From: Thermotogae bacterium | GTDB taxonomy: Bacteria > Thermotogota > Thermotogae > B3-G13 | Direction of reading: 5' to 3' | DNA: 13,334 nt | Assembly: GCA_015486095.1 (NCBI GenBank) | Contig: WFSK01000002.1 | Coordinates: 1 to 13,334, forward strand | Program-made: the position numbers and the translations under genes | Shown: positions 1-6,745 of the stretch, piece by piece | Layout of the letters: the number at the start of each line of letters is the position of its first letter | How positions within the stretch are numbered: position 1 is the first letter of the stretch | The notes under the pieces: generated by a model | The model's input: only the letters and a program-made list of their open reading frames with translations | Databases searched by the model: none | What the model was told of the DNA's origin: nothing

Positions 1-11
1 GGATTATGTTT

Positions 12-60
12 GTGATCTGTGAAGGATGACAAGTGAAGAGTGATCAGTGAAGGGTGGTGT
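12..60. repeat. 7-bp tandem repeat, about seven degenerate units
   Basis: Read in steps of seven, the units are GTGATCT, GTGAAGG, ATGACAA, GTGAAGA, GTGATCA, GTGAAGG and GTGGTGT, a consensus close to GTGAWSR. The array abuts the larger repeat cluster and lies in non-coding DNA upstream of the ffh promoter. It may continue to the left of the window. No function is evident; slipped-strand expansion is the usual origin of such arrays. Confidence 0.7.
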
Positions 61-71
61 AGGCATTTATT

Positions 72-142
72 GCTCGTCACAGTCCGACGTGATACCCCTG
101 TAAGTCGAACAACATTGTTTCACTTACATAACGACGCACACC
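72..142 (+). repeat. Intergenic repeat element, copy 1 (direct)
   Basis: Positions 72-100 match 269-297 perfectly over 29 bases. Similarity continues with small indels and substitutions to about 142 (aligned with about 298-333), through the shared blocks AGTCGA, CAACAT and CACTTACA. No convincing ORF or RNA gene fits. This copy lacks the terminal block ending CCTCCTACC that copies 2 and 3 share as inverted arms. Confidence 0.75.
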
Positions 143-156
143 GCTAAACTCCATGA

Positions 157-256
157 GGTAGGAGGTATATCTTGATGTGCGAGTGTTGTAAGTGGTTGCG
201 AAGACGAGGGAAGGTATCACGTCGGTGAGAAACAGGAGGTTTCGAATGTGACGGCG
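157..256 (-). repeat. Intergenic repeat element, copy 2 (inverted)
   Basis: This is the reverse complement of copy 3 in several blocks. Positions 157-171 are a perfect 15-base complement of 338-352, and 213-225 are a perfect 13-base complement of 281-293; the sequence between is a diverged match. The region near 247-256 resembles the inverted outer end (269-280), after about 20 inserted bases at 226-245. Together with copy 3 it could form a long imperfect hairpin. Confidence 0.7.
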
Positions 257-268
257 TGCAGGATGGAC

Positions 269-352
269 GCTCGTCACAGTCCGACGTGATACCCCTGAGT
301 CGAGCAACATATTCACTTACACAACGATGCACATCGAGATATACCTCCTACC
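269..352 (+). repeat. Intergenic repeat element, copy 3 (direct)
   Basis: This copy matches copy 1 over its left part and the inverse of copy 2 over its right part, so it is the most complete version in the window (about 84 bp). It ends 34 bp before the -35 box of the ffh promoter. The rest of the 1-385 gene-free stretch shows nothing else recognisable: no tRNA, rRNA or 4.5S RNA signature. Confidence 0.7.
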
Positions 353-385
353 GAATTCTTGATACAGACTTTGCTCTTCGTACGG

Positions 386-415
386 TTGACTTTACGAACA
401 CATACCTTGTATAAT
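386..415 (+). promoter_or_regulatory. Sigma-70-type promoter for the ffh operon
   Basis: A -35 box TTGACT (386-391) and a perfect -10 box TATAAT (410-415) are separated by 18 bp. Transcription should start near 421-423, giving a leader of under 20 nt that already contains the ribosome binding site GAGGTG (428-433) of ffh. It is the strongest promoter-like match I found and probably drives the genes through acpP. Confidence 0.85.
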
Positions 416-439
416 CCATTGAGAAGTGAGGTGAAAATC

Positions 440-1762
440 ATGTTCGAATCGTTACAAAAGAAACTTTTAGATGTTATTCGAAATGTTCGTGGGATGGGAA
501 AGATTACCGATAAGAATGTGAAGGACATTGTACGCCAGATAAAGTTGTCTCTACTCGAAGCAGATGTAAATTATAAGGTTGTGAAGGCGATAACCGATAA
601 TATTTTAGAAAAGGCTCGAGGAACAAATGTGCTTAACAGCATTACTCCTGCTCAACAGTTCGTGAAGATAGTTTATGATGAATTGGTATCGATGCTTGGC
701 AGCAAGGAAGCAGAGTTGAGGTTGATTCGAAGACCTTCACCGATAATGCTGGTAGGGCTTCAGGGCTCGGGCAAGACTACTACCGCGGCTAAGCTCGCTT
801 TACTGTTAAAAGAAGAAGGTAAAAGAACCATGCTCGTTGCAGCGGATATCTATCGTCCTGCTGCCATAGAGCAATTGAAGATCCTCGGTGAAGAAATAGG
901 GGTAAAGGTCTTTTCGGAGAATAATAAAGATGTTATGGATATATGCAAAGAAGCGATGAGAGAGGCGAAAGATTCTCTTGTAGATGCTGTGATCTTCGAT
1001 ACGGCAGGTAGACTTCACATAGACGAAGATATGATGAGAGAATTGGAGAATGTTAAAAGGCTGATCGAACCTGATGAACGCCTGTTAGTAGTCGACGCTA
1101 TGACTGGTCAAGATGCCGTGAATGTGGCGATGGAATTCGATAAGAGGCTCGATATAAGTGGTATTATATTGAGTAAACTGGATGGTGATGCACGTGGTGG
1201 AGCAGCTCTATCTATGAGATATGTTACAGGCAAACCTGTGAAGTTCATAGGAATAAGCGAGAAGATAGAAGGAGGTCTGGAGCGGTTTTATCCCGATAGG
1301 ATCGCTTCTCGAATATTGAACATGGGAGATGTAGTAACATTGGTCGAAAAGGCACAAAGGGTTATGGATAAACAAACTGCTGCTGAATTCGAAAAACACT
1401 TAACACATTCGAAACTCACACTTCAGGACTTTTTAGATCAGTTGAAGGAAATAAAGAAAATGGGAGGAATTTCCTCTCTTGTTGACCTTATTCCTGGAGA
1501 TTTCAAAAGGGGTCTTAAGGCATCTTCTGTGGATGAGAGCCAACTGAAAAGGATCGAGGCCATTATAAATTCTATGACTCCTGAAGAGAGGAGAAATACT
1601 CGTATATTGAACGCGAGCAGAAAGAAGAGAATAGCTCGAGGAAGCGGAACGACGGTAGCTGATGTCAATAGATTGCTAAGCCAGTATGAGCAAACCATGA
1701 GTATGATGAAGAAATTCGTGAAGGGAGGAAAACGATTCAAGGGAATACGATTGCCTTTTTGA
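440..1762 (+). CDS. ffh: Signal recognition particle protein Ffh (SRP54)
   Basis: Ffh is the GTPase of the signal recognition particle. With 4.5S RNA it binds hydrophobic signal sequences on nascent chains and hands ribosomes to the receptor FtsY at the membrane. The 440-residue product has the helical N domain (about 1-90). The G domain shows P-loop GLQGSGKTT (106-114), DTAGR (187-191) and SKLDGD (245-250). The methionine-rich M domain (about 325-435) carries the RNA-binding stretch SRKKRIARGSGT and several Met residues near the end. An in-frame TTG at 359 would add 27 residues, but it lies upstream of the promoter. ATG 440 is preceded at 6 nt by GAGGTG, so I use it. First gene of the operon. 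Confidence 0.97.
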   Translation: MFESLQKKLLDVIRNVRGMGKITDKNVKDIVRQIKLSLLEADVNYKVVKAITDNILEKARGTNVLNSITPAQQFVKIVYDELVSMLGSKEAELRLIRRPSPIMLVGLQGSGKTTTAAKLALLLKEEGKRTMLVAADIYRPAAIEQLKILGEEIGVKVFSENNKDVMDICKEAMREAKDSLVDAVIFDTAGRLHIDEDMMRELENVKRLIEPDERLLVVDAMTGQDAVNVAMEFDKRLDISGIILSKLDGDARGGAALSMRYVTGKPVKFIGISEKIEGGLERFYPDRIASRILNMGDVVTLVEKAQRVMDKQTAAEFEKHLTHSKLTLQDFLDQLKEIKKMGGISSLVDLIPGDFKRGLKASSVDESQLKRIEAIINSMTPEERRNTRILNASRKKRIARGSGTTVADVNRLLSQYEQTMSMMKKFVKGGKRFKGIRLPF

Positions 1763-1811
1763 ATTTGAATCCTAATATCGAATAAAGATCATATATTTGG
1801 AGGTGCAATGA

Positions 1812-2084
1812 ATGGTTAAGATAAGATTGACAAGAGTAGGGAAGAAAGGCCAACCATCCTATAGGATTGTAGTGGTAGATTCGAGAGCAAAACGAGATGG
1901 TGCATATATTGAAAACATAGGTTATTATAATCCTTTGACGGAGCCTGCAGAAATGAAGATAAAAGAAGATAGAGCTTTATACTGGTTGTCTCAAGGAGCA
2001 CAACCGAGTCAGAGCGTTAGGCAATTGTTTACCAAAAATGGAATAATGGAAAGATTCATCGAGAGTAAAAAGGCAAAGAAATGA
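1812..2084 (+). CDS. rpsP: 30S ribosomal protein bS16
   Basis: bS16 is a small-subunit protein that binds 16S rRNA early in 30S assembly. The 90-residue product opens with the family signature MVKIRLTRVGKKGQPSYRIV and contains GAYIENIGYYNPL and the LSQGAQPS segment, all typical of the family. A strong site GGAGGTG (1799-1805) sits 6 nt before ATG 1812. A second ATG at 1808 is out of frame and stops after three codons. The 49-bp gap after ffh has no terminator, so co-transcription is expected. The stop overlaps the next start as ATGA. Confidence 0.97.
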   Translation: MVKIRLTRVGKKGQPSYRIVVVDSRAKRDGAYIENIGYYNPLTEPAEMKIKEDRALYWLSQGAQPSQSVRQLFTKNGIMERFIESKKAKK

Positions 2085-2356
2085 ATAACGAAGAACTCAT
2101 CTGGAAGCGAGACTCGATGAGCGATAGAGTAAACATACTTGCATTGCTTGTTCGTTCTGTTGTGAAAGAACCGAATAAAGTGAATATAAAAGAGATAGAG
2201 GAGAAAGATTCTATTACATTTGAGATTAAAACCTCTTCTGCAGATGTTGGCCAAGTTATAGGGAAAAGAGGTAGGACTATACGTTCTATAAATAACGTGA
2301 TGAATATGTTATGTTGGAAGGATAAGAAGAAGATTCACTTGAAGATATTGAGATAA
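2081..2356 (+). CDS. khpA: KH-domain RNA-binding protein KhpA (YlqC family)
   Basis: This is a small single KH-domain protein of the KhpA/YlqC family, commonly encoded between rpsP and trmD/rimM. Characterised members bind RNA, often with KhpB/Jag, and affect translation or cell-division transcripts. The 91-residue product carries the GXXG loop as IGKRGRTIRSI in its second half, preceded by a beta-alpha segment typical of the fold. ATG 2081 overlaps the rpsP stop (ATGA), which favours translational coupling. An internal ATG at 2117 (MSDRVNILALL...) would remove 12 residues and fits the usual family start better, so the exact start is uncertain. No rimM follows; trmD begins 34 bp downstream. 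Confidence 0.88.
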   Translation: MNNEELIWKRDSMSDRVNILALLVRSVVKEPNKVNIKEIEEKDSITFEIKTSSADVGQVIGKRGRTIRSINNVMNMLCWKDKKKIHLKILR

Positions 2357-2390
2357 TTGATTTCATGGTCTTTGACAAGGGAGATTTAAG

Positions 2391-3137
2391 ATGTTGATAA
2401 CCGTTGTTAGTATCTTCCCCGACATGTTTGATGCCCTGAATTACGGTGTCATAAAGCGGGCAAGAGAGGCAGGTTTAATAAATATAGAAATAGTAAATCT
2501 GCGCGACTTTGCTACAGATAAACGAAAAAGCGTTGATGATTACGATTACGGTGGAGGAACAGGAATGGTTATGAAAGCAGATGTCTTTTTTCGCTTCATG
2601 AAATGGTACGAAAAACACAATGGTAAGGGATATGTTTTGTTGATGTCTCCTAAGGGAAAGTTGTTTACACACTCTAAAGCCCTTGAACTCGCAAAGAAGG
2701 AGCGATTGGTCTTCTTATGTGGTAGATACGAAGGTGTAGATGAGCGAGTTAAGGATATAGTGGATGAAGAGTTATCCATAGGAGATTTTGTGATCAGTGG
2801 GGGAGAATTAGCCGCGATGTTGATAATAGATGCGGTGGGTAGACAGATCCCTGGAGTTGTAGGAAAGATGGAATCCGTAAAGAAAGATTCTTTTTACAAC
2901 GGATATCTCGATTATCCTCATTACACTCGGCCTGCAACGATCGAGGGAAAAACTGTGCCGGATGTCCTACTGAGTGGCGATCATAAAAAGGTAGAATTGT
3001 ATCGCAAGGTGGAAAGTATAAAGGAAACTATCTTGAAGCGACCAGATTTGTTTATCAAGAAACAGTTGGATGAAGAGGATAAGAGGGTGATAATAGAGCT
3101 CATCAAAGGTTTGGTGAAAGGACAAGATGCTGGATAA
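2391..3137 (+). CDS. trmD: tRNA (guanine37-N1)-methyltransferase TrmD
   Basis: TrmD is a dimeric SPOUT methyltransferase that uses S-adenosylmethionine to make m1G37 in tRNAs reading CNN codons, preventing +1 frameshifts. The 248-residue length is normal. Visible motifs are ISIFP-like VSIFPDMF at the start, DDYDYGGGTGMVM (49-61), GRYEGVDERV, EELSIGDFVISGGELAAM and LDYPHYTRP. In the SAM-loop motif, commonly DDxPYGGGPGM, both prolines are replaced (Asp52 and Thr57). The ribosome binding site AGGGAG (2378-2383) lies 7 nt before the ATG. The 3' end overlaps the next gene by 11 bp. Family assignment is certain; the effect of the substitutions is unknown. Confidence 0.96.
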   Translation: MLITVVSIFPDMFDALNYGVIKRAREAGLINIEIVNLRDFATDKRKSVDDYDYGGGTGMVMKADVFFRFMKWYEKHNGKGYVLLMSPKGKLFTHSKALELAKKERLVFLCGRYEGVDERVKDIVDEELSIGDFVISGGELAAMLIIDAVGRQIPGVVGKMESVKKDSFYNGYLDYPHYTRPATIEGKTVPDVLLSGDHKKVELYRKVESIKETILKRPDLFIKKQLDEEDKRVIIELIKGLVKGQDAG

Positions 3138-3708
3138 GATATACGTTGCTTTGATCCACTATCCTACGTATAATAAACAGCATGAGGTCGTTACAACTGC
3201 GGTAACAAATGTCGATATCCATGATATAGCGAGGATATGTAAAACTTATGGAATAAAAGGCTATTATGTGATCAATAATCTCGTTGCTCAACAAAATATA
3301 GTCAAACGTGTTTTACGATATTGGTTGCAGGGCTTTGGAGTGGAGTATAATCATACGAGAACAGAGGCGTTGGAGAATGTGAAGTTGGTATCGTTTATTG
3401 AAGACGCGATAAGAGATATAACCGAAAGCGAAGGAGAAAAGCCAATTTTTGTCACTACGTCTGCTCGTTTTCACGAAAAGAAATCGAGAACTTTTGAGGA
3501 AGTGAGAAAGATAATTCGGTCGGAAACTCGACCTGTTCTTCTGGGATTCGGTACAGGATGGGGATTGGCAGAAGAAGTAGTAGAGATGAGCGATCTCCTG
3601 TTAGAACCCATTCGAGGAGTATCTGGATACAATCATCTATCGGTAAGAGCTGCAGCAGCAATAATAATAGACCGAATAATATCGGAAAGGAGTGATCTGT
3701 ATGGATGA
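3127..3708 (+). CDS. SPOUT-type RNA methyltransferase, TM1570-like (Methyltrn_RNA_4)
   Basis: This resembles the SAM-dependent RNA methyltransferase family typified structurally by T. maritima TM1570 (PF09936); in some bacteria the domain is fused to TrmD. The RNA target is not known to me. The 193-residue product has a Rossmann-like N-terminal half (YVALIHYPTYNKQ...). Its C-terminal SPOUT knot signatures are GFGTGWGLAEE (140-150) and YNHLSVRAAAAI (168-179), the expected SAM-binding loops. ATG 3127 lies inside the trmD 3' end (11-bp overlap), implying coupled translation, and its own stop overlaps rplS by 8 bp. The location suggests it modifies rRNA or tRNA. Confidence 0.88.
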   Translation: MLDKIYVALIHYPTYNKQHEVVTTAVTNVDIHDIARICKTYGIKGYYVINNLVAQQNIVKRVLRYWLQGFGVEYNHTRTEALENVKLVSFIEDAIRDITESEGEKPIFVTTSARFHEKKSRTFEEVRKIIRSETRPVLLGFGTGWGLAEEVVEMSDLLLEPIRGVSGYNHLSVRAAAAIIIDRIISERSDLYG

Positions 3709-4069
3709 ACTGATAAGAATAATGGAAAGGGAAAACATGAGAAAGGATAGTTTACCAGATTTTCAGGTAGGAGATACGATTAGAGTGGATGTAAGCATCG
3801 TGGAAGGTGATAAGAAAAGGATGCAGTCCTTTCAAGGTGTGGTGATTAGGATAAGGGGTACTGGTTTGGGCAAAACCTTTACGGTCAGAAAGGTTTCTCA
3901 TAGAGTAGGTGTCGAAAGAACCTTTCCTTTCAATTCACCAAGTGTAGAAAATGTAGAGATAATCGAACGTGGAAGAGTAAGGAGGTCTAAACTTTATTAT
4001 CTAAGAAATCTTCGTGGTAAAAAGGCAAAAGTTAAGGTTCGTAAGGTAAACAGTGAAAAAGAAAACTAA
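3701..4069 (+). CDS. rplS: 50S ribosomal protein bL19
   Basis: bL19 sits at the subunit interface of the 50S subunit. The 122-residue product shows the family core: DFQVGDTIRVDV, FQGVVIRIRGTG, KTFTVRKVS, VGVERTFPFNSP and the basic end RRSKLYYLRNLRGKKAKV. A GTG at 3692 could add three residues, but AGGAG (3688-3692) is spaced 8 nt from ATG 3701, which also gives the usual MDEL start. The gene overlaps the methyltransferase stop by 8 bp and the lepB start by 17 bp. Confidence 0.97.
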   Translation: MDELIRIMERENMRKDSLPDFQVGDTIRVDVSIVEGDKKRMQSFQGVVIRIRGTGLGKTFTVRKVSHRVGVERTFPFNSPSVENVEIIERGRVRRSKLYYLRNLRGKKAKVKVRKVNSEKEN

Positions 4070-4847
4070 AGAGAAGATAAAGAAAAGGGCAAAATACGAA
4101 TTAGTAGAATGGGGAAAGGCATTCGTGGTAGCCGTTATAGCTGCAGCAATAATAAGAACTTTGATCTTCGAAACGATGCTGGTTCCCACAGGTTCTATGT
4201 ATCCTACTATAAAACCAGGTGAAAGGTTACTTGTAGAAAAGGTGACATATGCCTTCAGAGAGCCGAAAATAGGAGAGATCGTTGTGTTTTGGACCCCCTT
4301 TGTGGATAAGATGGCTCTAAAGCAAATGCACCTGTTCGATAAATTCATGTATCTACTCAGTCCACCTCAATTCTATCACCATGCACGTTATGTAAAGCGG
4401 TTGGTTGGAAAAGGAGGAGATACGATAACTCTTGTCCCTATTCCTGGGGTGGGTTATAAGGTATATCGGAATGGTAAGCTGGATCCTGTTCTAAAGAATA
4501 GAATATATTACCCTCAGGGAATATTTCTTGACCCCGAGTTTTATGAAAAGATGGCGTACCCAGATAGATTCAAGAATGATATAAATTATCGTGCTTTTAA
4601 GATCTATTCCAATGCCCTAGATTTCAAACGATGTTATGAGAAGTACGAGGCAGGAAAGAGTTATGTGAAGGTTAAAAGTGATGGAAGTATATCTGTGAAA
4701 GTACCGAAAGGTTTTTACTTTTTTATGGGTGACAACAGTCCAGATAGTTTAGACAGCAGGTTTTGGGGATTCGTACCCAGATCTAATATAATAGGTACAC
4801 CGTTTCTCAGGATATGGCCTATATGGCGGTTTGGTATAGTGAGATGA
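4053..4847 (+). CDS. lepB: Signal peptidase I
   Basis: Signal peptidase I cleaves signal peptides from exported proteins at the outer face of the cytoplasmic membrane. The 264-residue product has a basic N-terminus, one membrane segment (about 22-40), and PTGSMYPTI with the nucleophile Ser48. The general-base lysine is Lys115 in RYVKRLVG, and the conserved GDNSPDSLDSR is at 226-236. The segment between the Ser and Lys boxes carries an extra stretch (about 84-111) compared with short Gram-positive forms. The start is GTG 4053, inside the rplS end, with AAGG 6 nt upstream. The stop overlaps rbgA as ATGA. Co-expression with ffh links targeting to signal cleavage. Confidence 0.96.
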   Translation: MKKKTKEKIKKRAKYELVEWGKAFVVAVIAAAIIRTLIFETMLVPTGSMYPTIKPGERLLVEKVTYAFREPKIGEIVVFWTPFVDKMALKQMHLFDKFMYLLSPPQFYHHARYVKRLVGKGGDTITLVPIPGVGYKVYRNGKLDPVLKNRIYYPQGIFLDPEFYEKMAYPDRFKNDINYRAFKIYSNALDFKRCYEKYEAGKSYVKVKSDGSISVKVPKGFYFFMGDNSPDSLDSRFWGFVPRSNIIGTPFLRIWPIWRFGIVR

Positions 4848-5713
4848 ATGGAAAACAGATGGTGAGTGCACATATCGGACATCGTACATCATCACGTATT
4901 TCAAGATATCTGCGTTCTGCAGACCTCATAATTGAGGTAATAGATAGCCGTATTCCATATACTGGTAAGGTATGTGGCAAAACTGATACCTTTCGTGAAA
5001 AACGTAGATGTATTGTATTCTCCAAGAAGGATCTAATGGACACATCTGAGATTCAAGAATGGAAGAGGTTTTATTCTGAAAGAGGCATAAAGACGCTATT
5101 CATTTCTTTACGGGACAACGCATCCTCAAAAACAATAACAAAATTCCTATCATCGTTTACCTCTGAAAAAAGGACAAGTTTGGGAGTAGTGGTAGGCTTG
5201 CCGAATTCAGGAAAATCTATGTTTATCAATCTTTTGAAAAAGAGACACTCTGCTCCTGTCGGTAATAAGCCTGGTATAACAAAGGGCGTACAATGGCTCA
5301 GGGTTAGTAAATCGTTGTTTTTACTCGATACACCAGGAGTTATTCAACCTACGAAGGTTGATGAGCCTGAAATCGGCTTCAAGTTGTTCACCATTAATGC
5401 TATTGAGGTGAGGGAAGACGTGCTTCAAGATTACACTTTAAAACTCGTAGGTTTTATAAAGGAAAGATATCCAGAGATGTTGTATAAGAGATATAACATA
5501 AGTGGAGAAACTTTGAAAGAGCAAAGTGATCTGGAATTGTTAAAAGAGATCGGCAGGCAGAGGGGACTTTTAGGCAAAGATGGTATCGTCAATTTACATA
5601 ATACTGCTATGTTCTTCCGTGATGAGGTAGGTAACGGAAGATTGGGAAAAATAGTTTTGGAAAACATATCAGATATAATGCGAATGAAAGAAAGGAGGGA
5701 CGAATCCTTTTAG
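4844..5713 (+). CDS. rbgA: Ribosome biogenesis GTPase RbgA (YlqF), circularly permuted
   Basis: RbgA/YlqF is a GTPase needed late in 50S subunit assembly. Its GTPase motifs are in permuted order: G4-like SKKD (60-63) precedes P-loop GLPNSGKS (118-125), then the PGITKG switch region (about 143-148) and DTPG (162-165). A helical C-terminal domain follows. The N-terminus retains the conserved His within SAHIGHR, where B. subtilis RbgA has PGHM with its catalytic His9; the flanking residues differ. The 289-residue length is normal. ATG 4844 overlaps the lepB stop (ATGA); an internal ATG at 4859 is a weaker alternative. Its place beside rplS fits a ribosome-assembly role. Confidence 0.92.
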   Translation: MNGKQMVSAHIGHRTSSRISRYLRSADLIIEVIDSRIPYTGKVCGKTDTFREKRRCIVFSKKDLMDTSEIQEWKRFYSERGIKTLFISLRDNASSKTITKFLSSFTSEKRTSLGVVVGLPNSGKSMFINLLKKRHSAPVGNKPGITKGVQWLRVSKSLFLLDTPGVIQPTKVDEPEIGFKLFTINAIEVREDVLQDYTLKLVGFIKERYPEMLYKRYNISGETLKEQSDLELLKEIGRQRGLLGKDGIVNLHNTAMFFRDEVGNGRLGKIVLENISDIMRMKERRDESF

Positions 5714-5726
5714 GAGGCGAAAGAAT

Positions 5727-5996
5727 ATGAGTTCTAAAAATGAGATCTTCGAAAAAACGAGGGCGATCATCGCCGAGAAGTTGAACTTAGAAGAAGAAAC
5801 TATAACACCTGAGTCCTCTATTCTGGAAGATTTGGGTGCCGATTCTTTGGACATCGTGGACCTCGTAATGGCACTGGAAGAAGAATTCGACATACAGGTA
5901 CCCGATGAAGATATGGAGAATCTTACGACTGTTGGTGATGTAGTCAATTACATCGCTCAAAGGTTATCCGCTGAAGAAGAGGAAGAGGTACAATAG
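5727..5996 (+). CDS. acpP: Acyl carrier protein
   Basis: ACP carries growing acyl chains on a 4'-phosphopantetheine arm during fatty-acid synthesis. The 89-residue acidic product has the attachment motif GADSLD, with Ser40 as the modified residue, followed by the helix II/III pattern VMALEEEFDIQVPDED. The tail is strongly acidic (AEEEEEVQ). A perfect AGGAGG (5712-5717) is placed 9 nt before the ATG, consistent with the high expression expected for ACP. It is the last gene of the operon and is followed directly by a terminator whose stem begins in the stop codon. Confidence 0.97.
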   Translation: MSSKNEIFEKTRAIIAEKLNLEEETITPESSILEDLGADSLDIVDLVMALEEEFDIQVPDEDMENLTTVGDVVNYIAQRLSAEEEEEVQ

Positions 5997-6032
5997 GACA
6001 GGGGAATCGTTCCCCTTGTCCTTTATTATTTT
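5996..6032 (+). terminator. Intrinsic terminator after acpP
   Basis: GGACAGGGGAA (5996-6006) pairs with TTCCCCTTGTCC (6010-6021) across a TCG loop, with one bulged T, giving an 11-bp GC-rich stem. A T-rich tract (TTTATTATTTTC) follows. It lies between the acpP stop and the rnc start, so termination must be partial or rnc must have its own promoter. Confidence 0.85.
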
Positions 6033-6035
6033 CCT

Positions 6036-6740
6036 ATGTGGAATAATATCGCTGAAGTTGAAGAGAATATAGGGTATAGATTTAACGATAAGGAATTGCT
6101 TCAAATCGCTTTAACCCATAGTTCTTTTGCAAAAGAAGAAGGAAAAGGAAGAAAGTATAACGAGAGATTGGAATTTTTGGGTGATTCAGTATTAGGGCTT
6201 GTCATCAGCGAGTTTCTATACCAACACTATCCTGAGGCATCTGAAGGAGAGCTCTCGAAGATAAAGTCCTACATCGTGAGTGAAAGTATTTTAGCCGAAG
6301 TTGCAAGGGAATTGAAGCTCGGAAAATATTTGCTTTTGAGCAAAGGTGAAGAGCATAGTGGTGGTAGGCAGAGAACATCGATCTTGTCTGATGCTGTAGA
6401 GGCAGTAATAGGAGCCATATTTCTGGATTCTGGAATAAAAAGTGCTCGACGCTTCATCGTTGGGAAACTGAGAGGTAAGATAGATGAGGCAATAAATACC
6501 TCTTTAATAGCTGATTATAAAGGTACATTACAGGAGTATACTCAACATCACATGTCGTGTTTGCCTGTATACAAGCTGACCCATGAGGAAGGGCCTCCGC
6601 ATCAAAAGGAATTTCAAGTAGAGGTATGGATAAATGGTAAAAGATACTCCACTGGTAGGGGCTCATCTAAGAAAAGGGCTCAGCAAGATGCGGCGAAGAA
6701 GGCATATCAAAAATTGATAAAAGAAAAATTGAAGGGGTGA
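6036..6740 (+). CDS. rnc: Ribonuclease III
   Basis: RNase III cleaves double-stranded RNA, including the stems around 16S and 23S rRNA in the precursor, and some mRNAs. The 234-residue product has the catalytic domain with NERLEFLGDSVLG (Glu46, Asp50) and SDAVEAVIGA (Asp119, Glu122), the four metal-binding acidic residues. A C-terminal double-stranded-RNA-binding domain (about 163-232) ends in the GSSKKRAQQDAAKKA helix. ATG 6036 has no Shine-Dalgarno sequence because the terminator T-tract lies directly upstream. The first residues (NNIAEVEENIGYRF) fit the family well, so the start is probably correct. The stop overlaps or abuts the next gene. Confidence 0.95.
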   Translation: MWNNIAEVEENIGYRFNDKELLQIALTHSSFAKEEGKGRKYNERLEFLGDSVLGLVISEFLYQHYPEASEGELSKIKSYIVSESILAEVARELKLGKYLLLSKGEEHSGGRQRTSILSDAVEAVIGAIFLDSGIKSARRFIVGKLRGKIDEAINTSLIADYKGTLQEYTQHHMSCLPVYKLTHEEGPPHQKEFQVEVWINGKRYSTGRGSSKKRAQQDAAKKAYQKLIKEKLKG

Positions 6741-6745
6741 AAGGA

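Noticed and set aside
77..332. Minus-strand frames of 62-79 codons over the repeat cluster
   Set aside because: They are read through the repeats, lack ribosome binding sites and resemble no protein; repeated peptide pieces in them simply mirror the DNA repeats.
338..352. Anti-Shine-Dalgarno-like CCTCCTACC at the end of copy 3, and its GGAGG complement in copy 2
   Set aside because: Short match expected by chance and part of the repeat; no gene start or regulatory context uses it.
1..385. Search for 4.5S RNA, tRNA or riboswitch ahead of ffh
   Set aside because: No SRP RNA core sequence, cloverleaf or known aptamer motif seen; the promoter leaves a leader of under 20 nt.
359..439. Extended ffh start at TTG 359
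   Set aside because: It lies upstream of the promoter boxes, and the added 27 residues do not resemble Ffh.
5964..5994. Possible promoter for rnc: TACAAT (5989-5994) with TTATCC upstream
   Set aside because: The -35 is poor with a 19-bp spacer and the boxes are inside acpP; the transcript would begin within the terminator stem.
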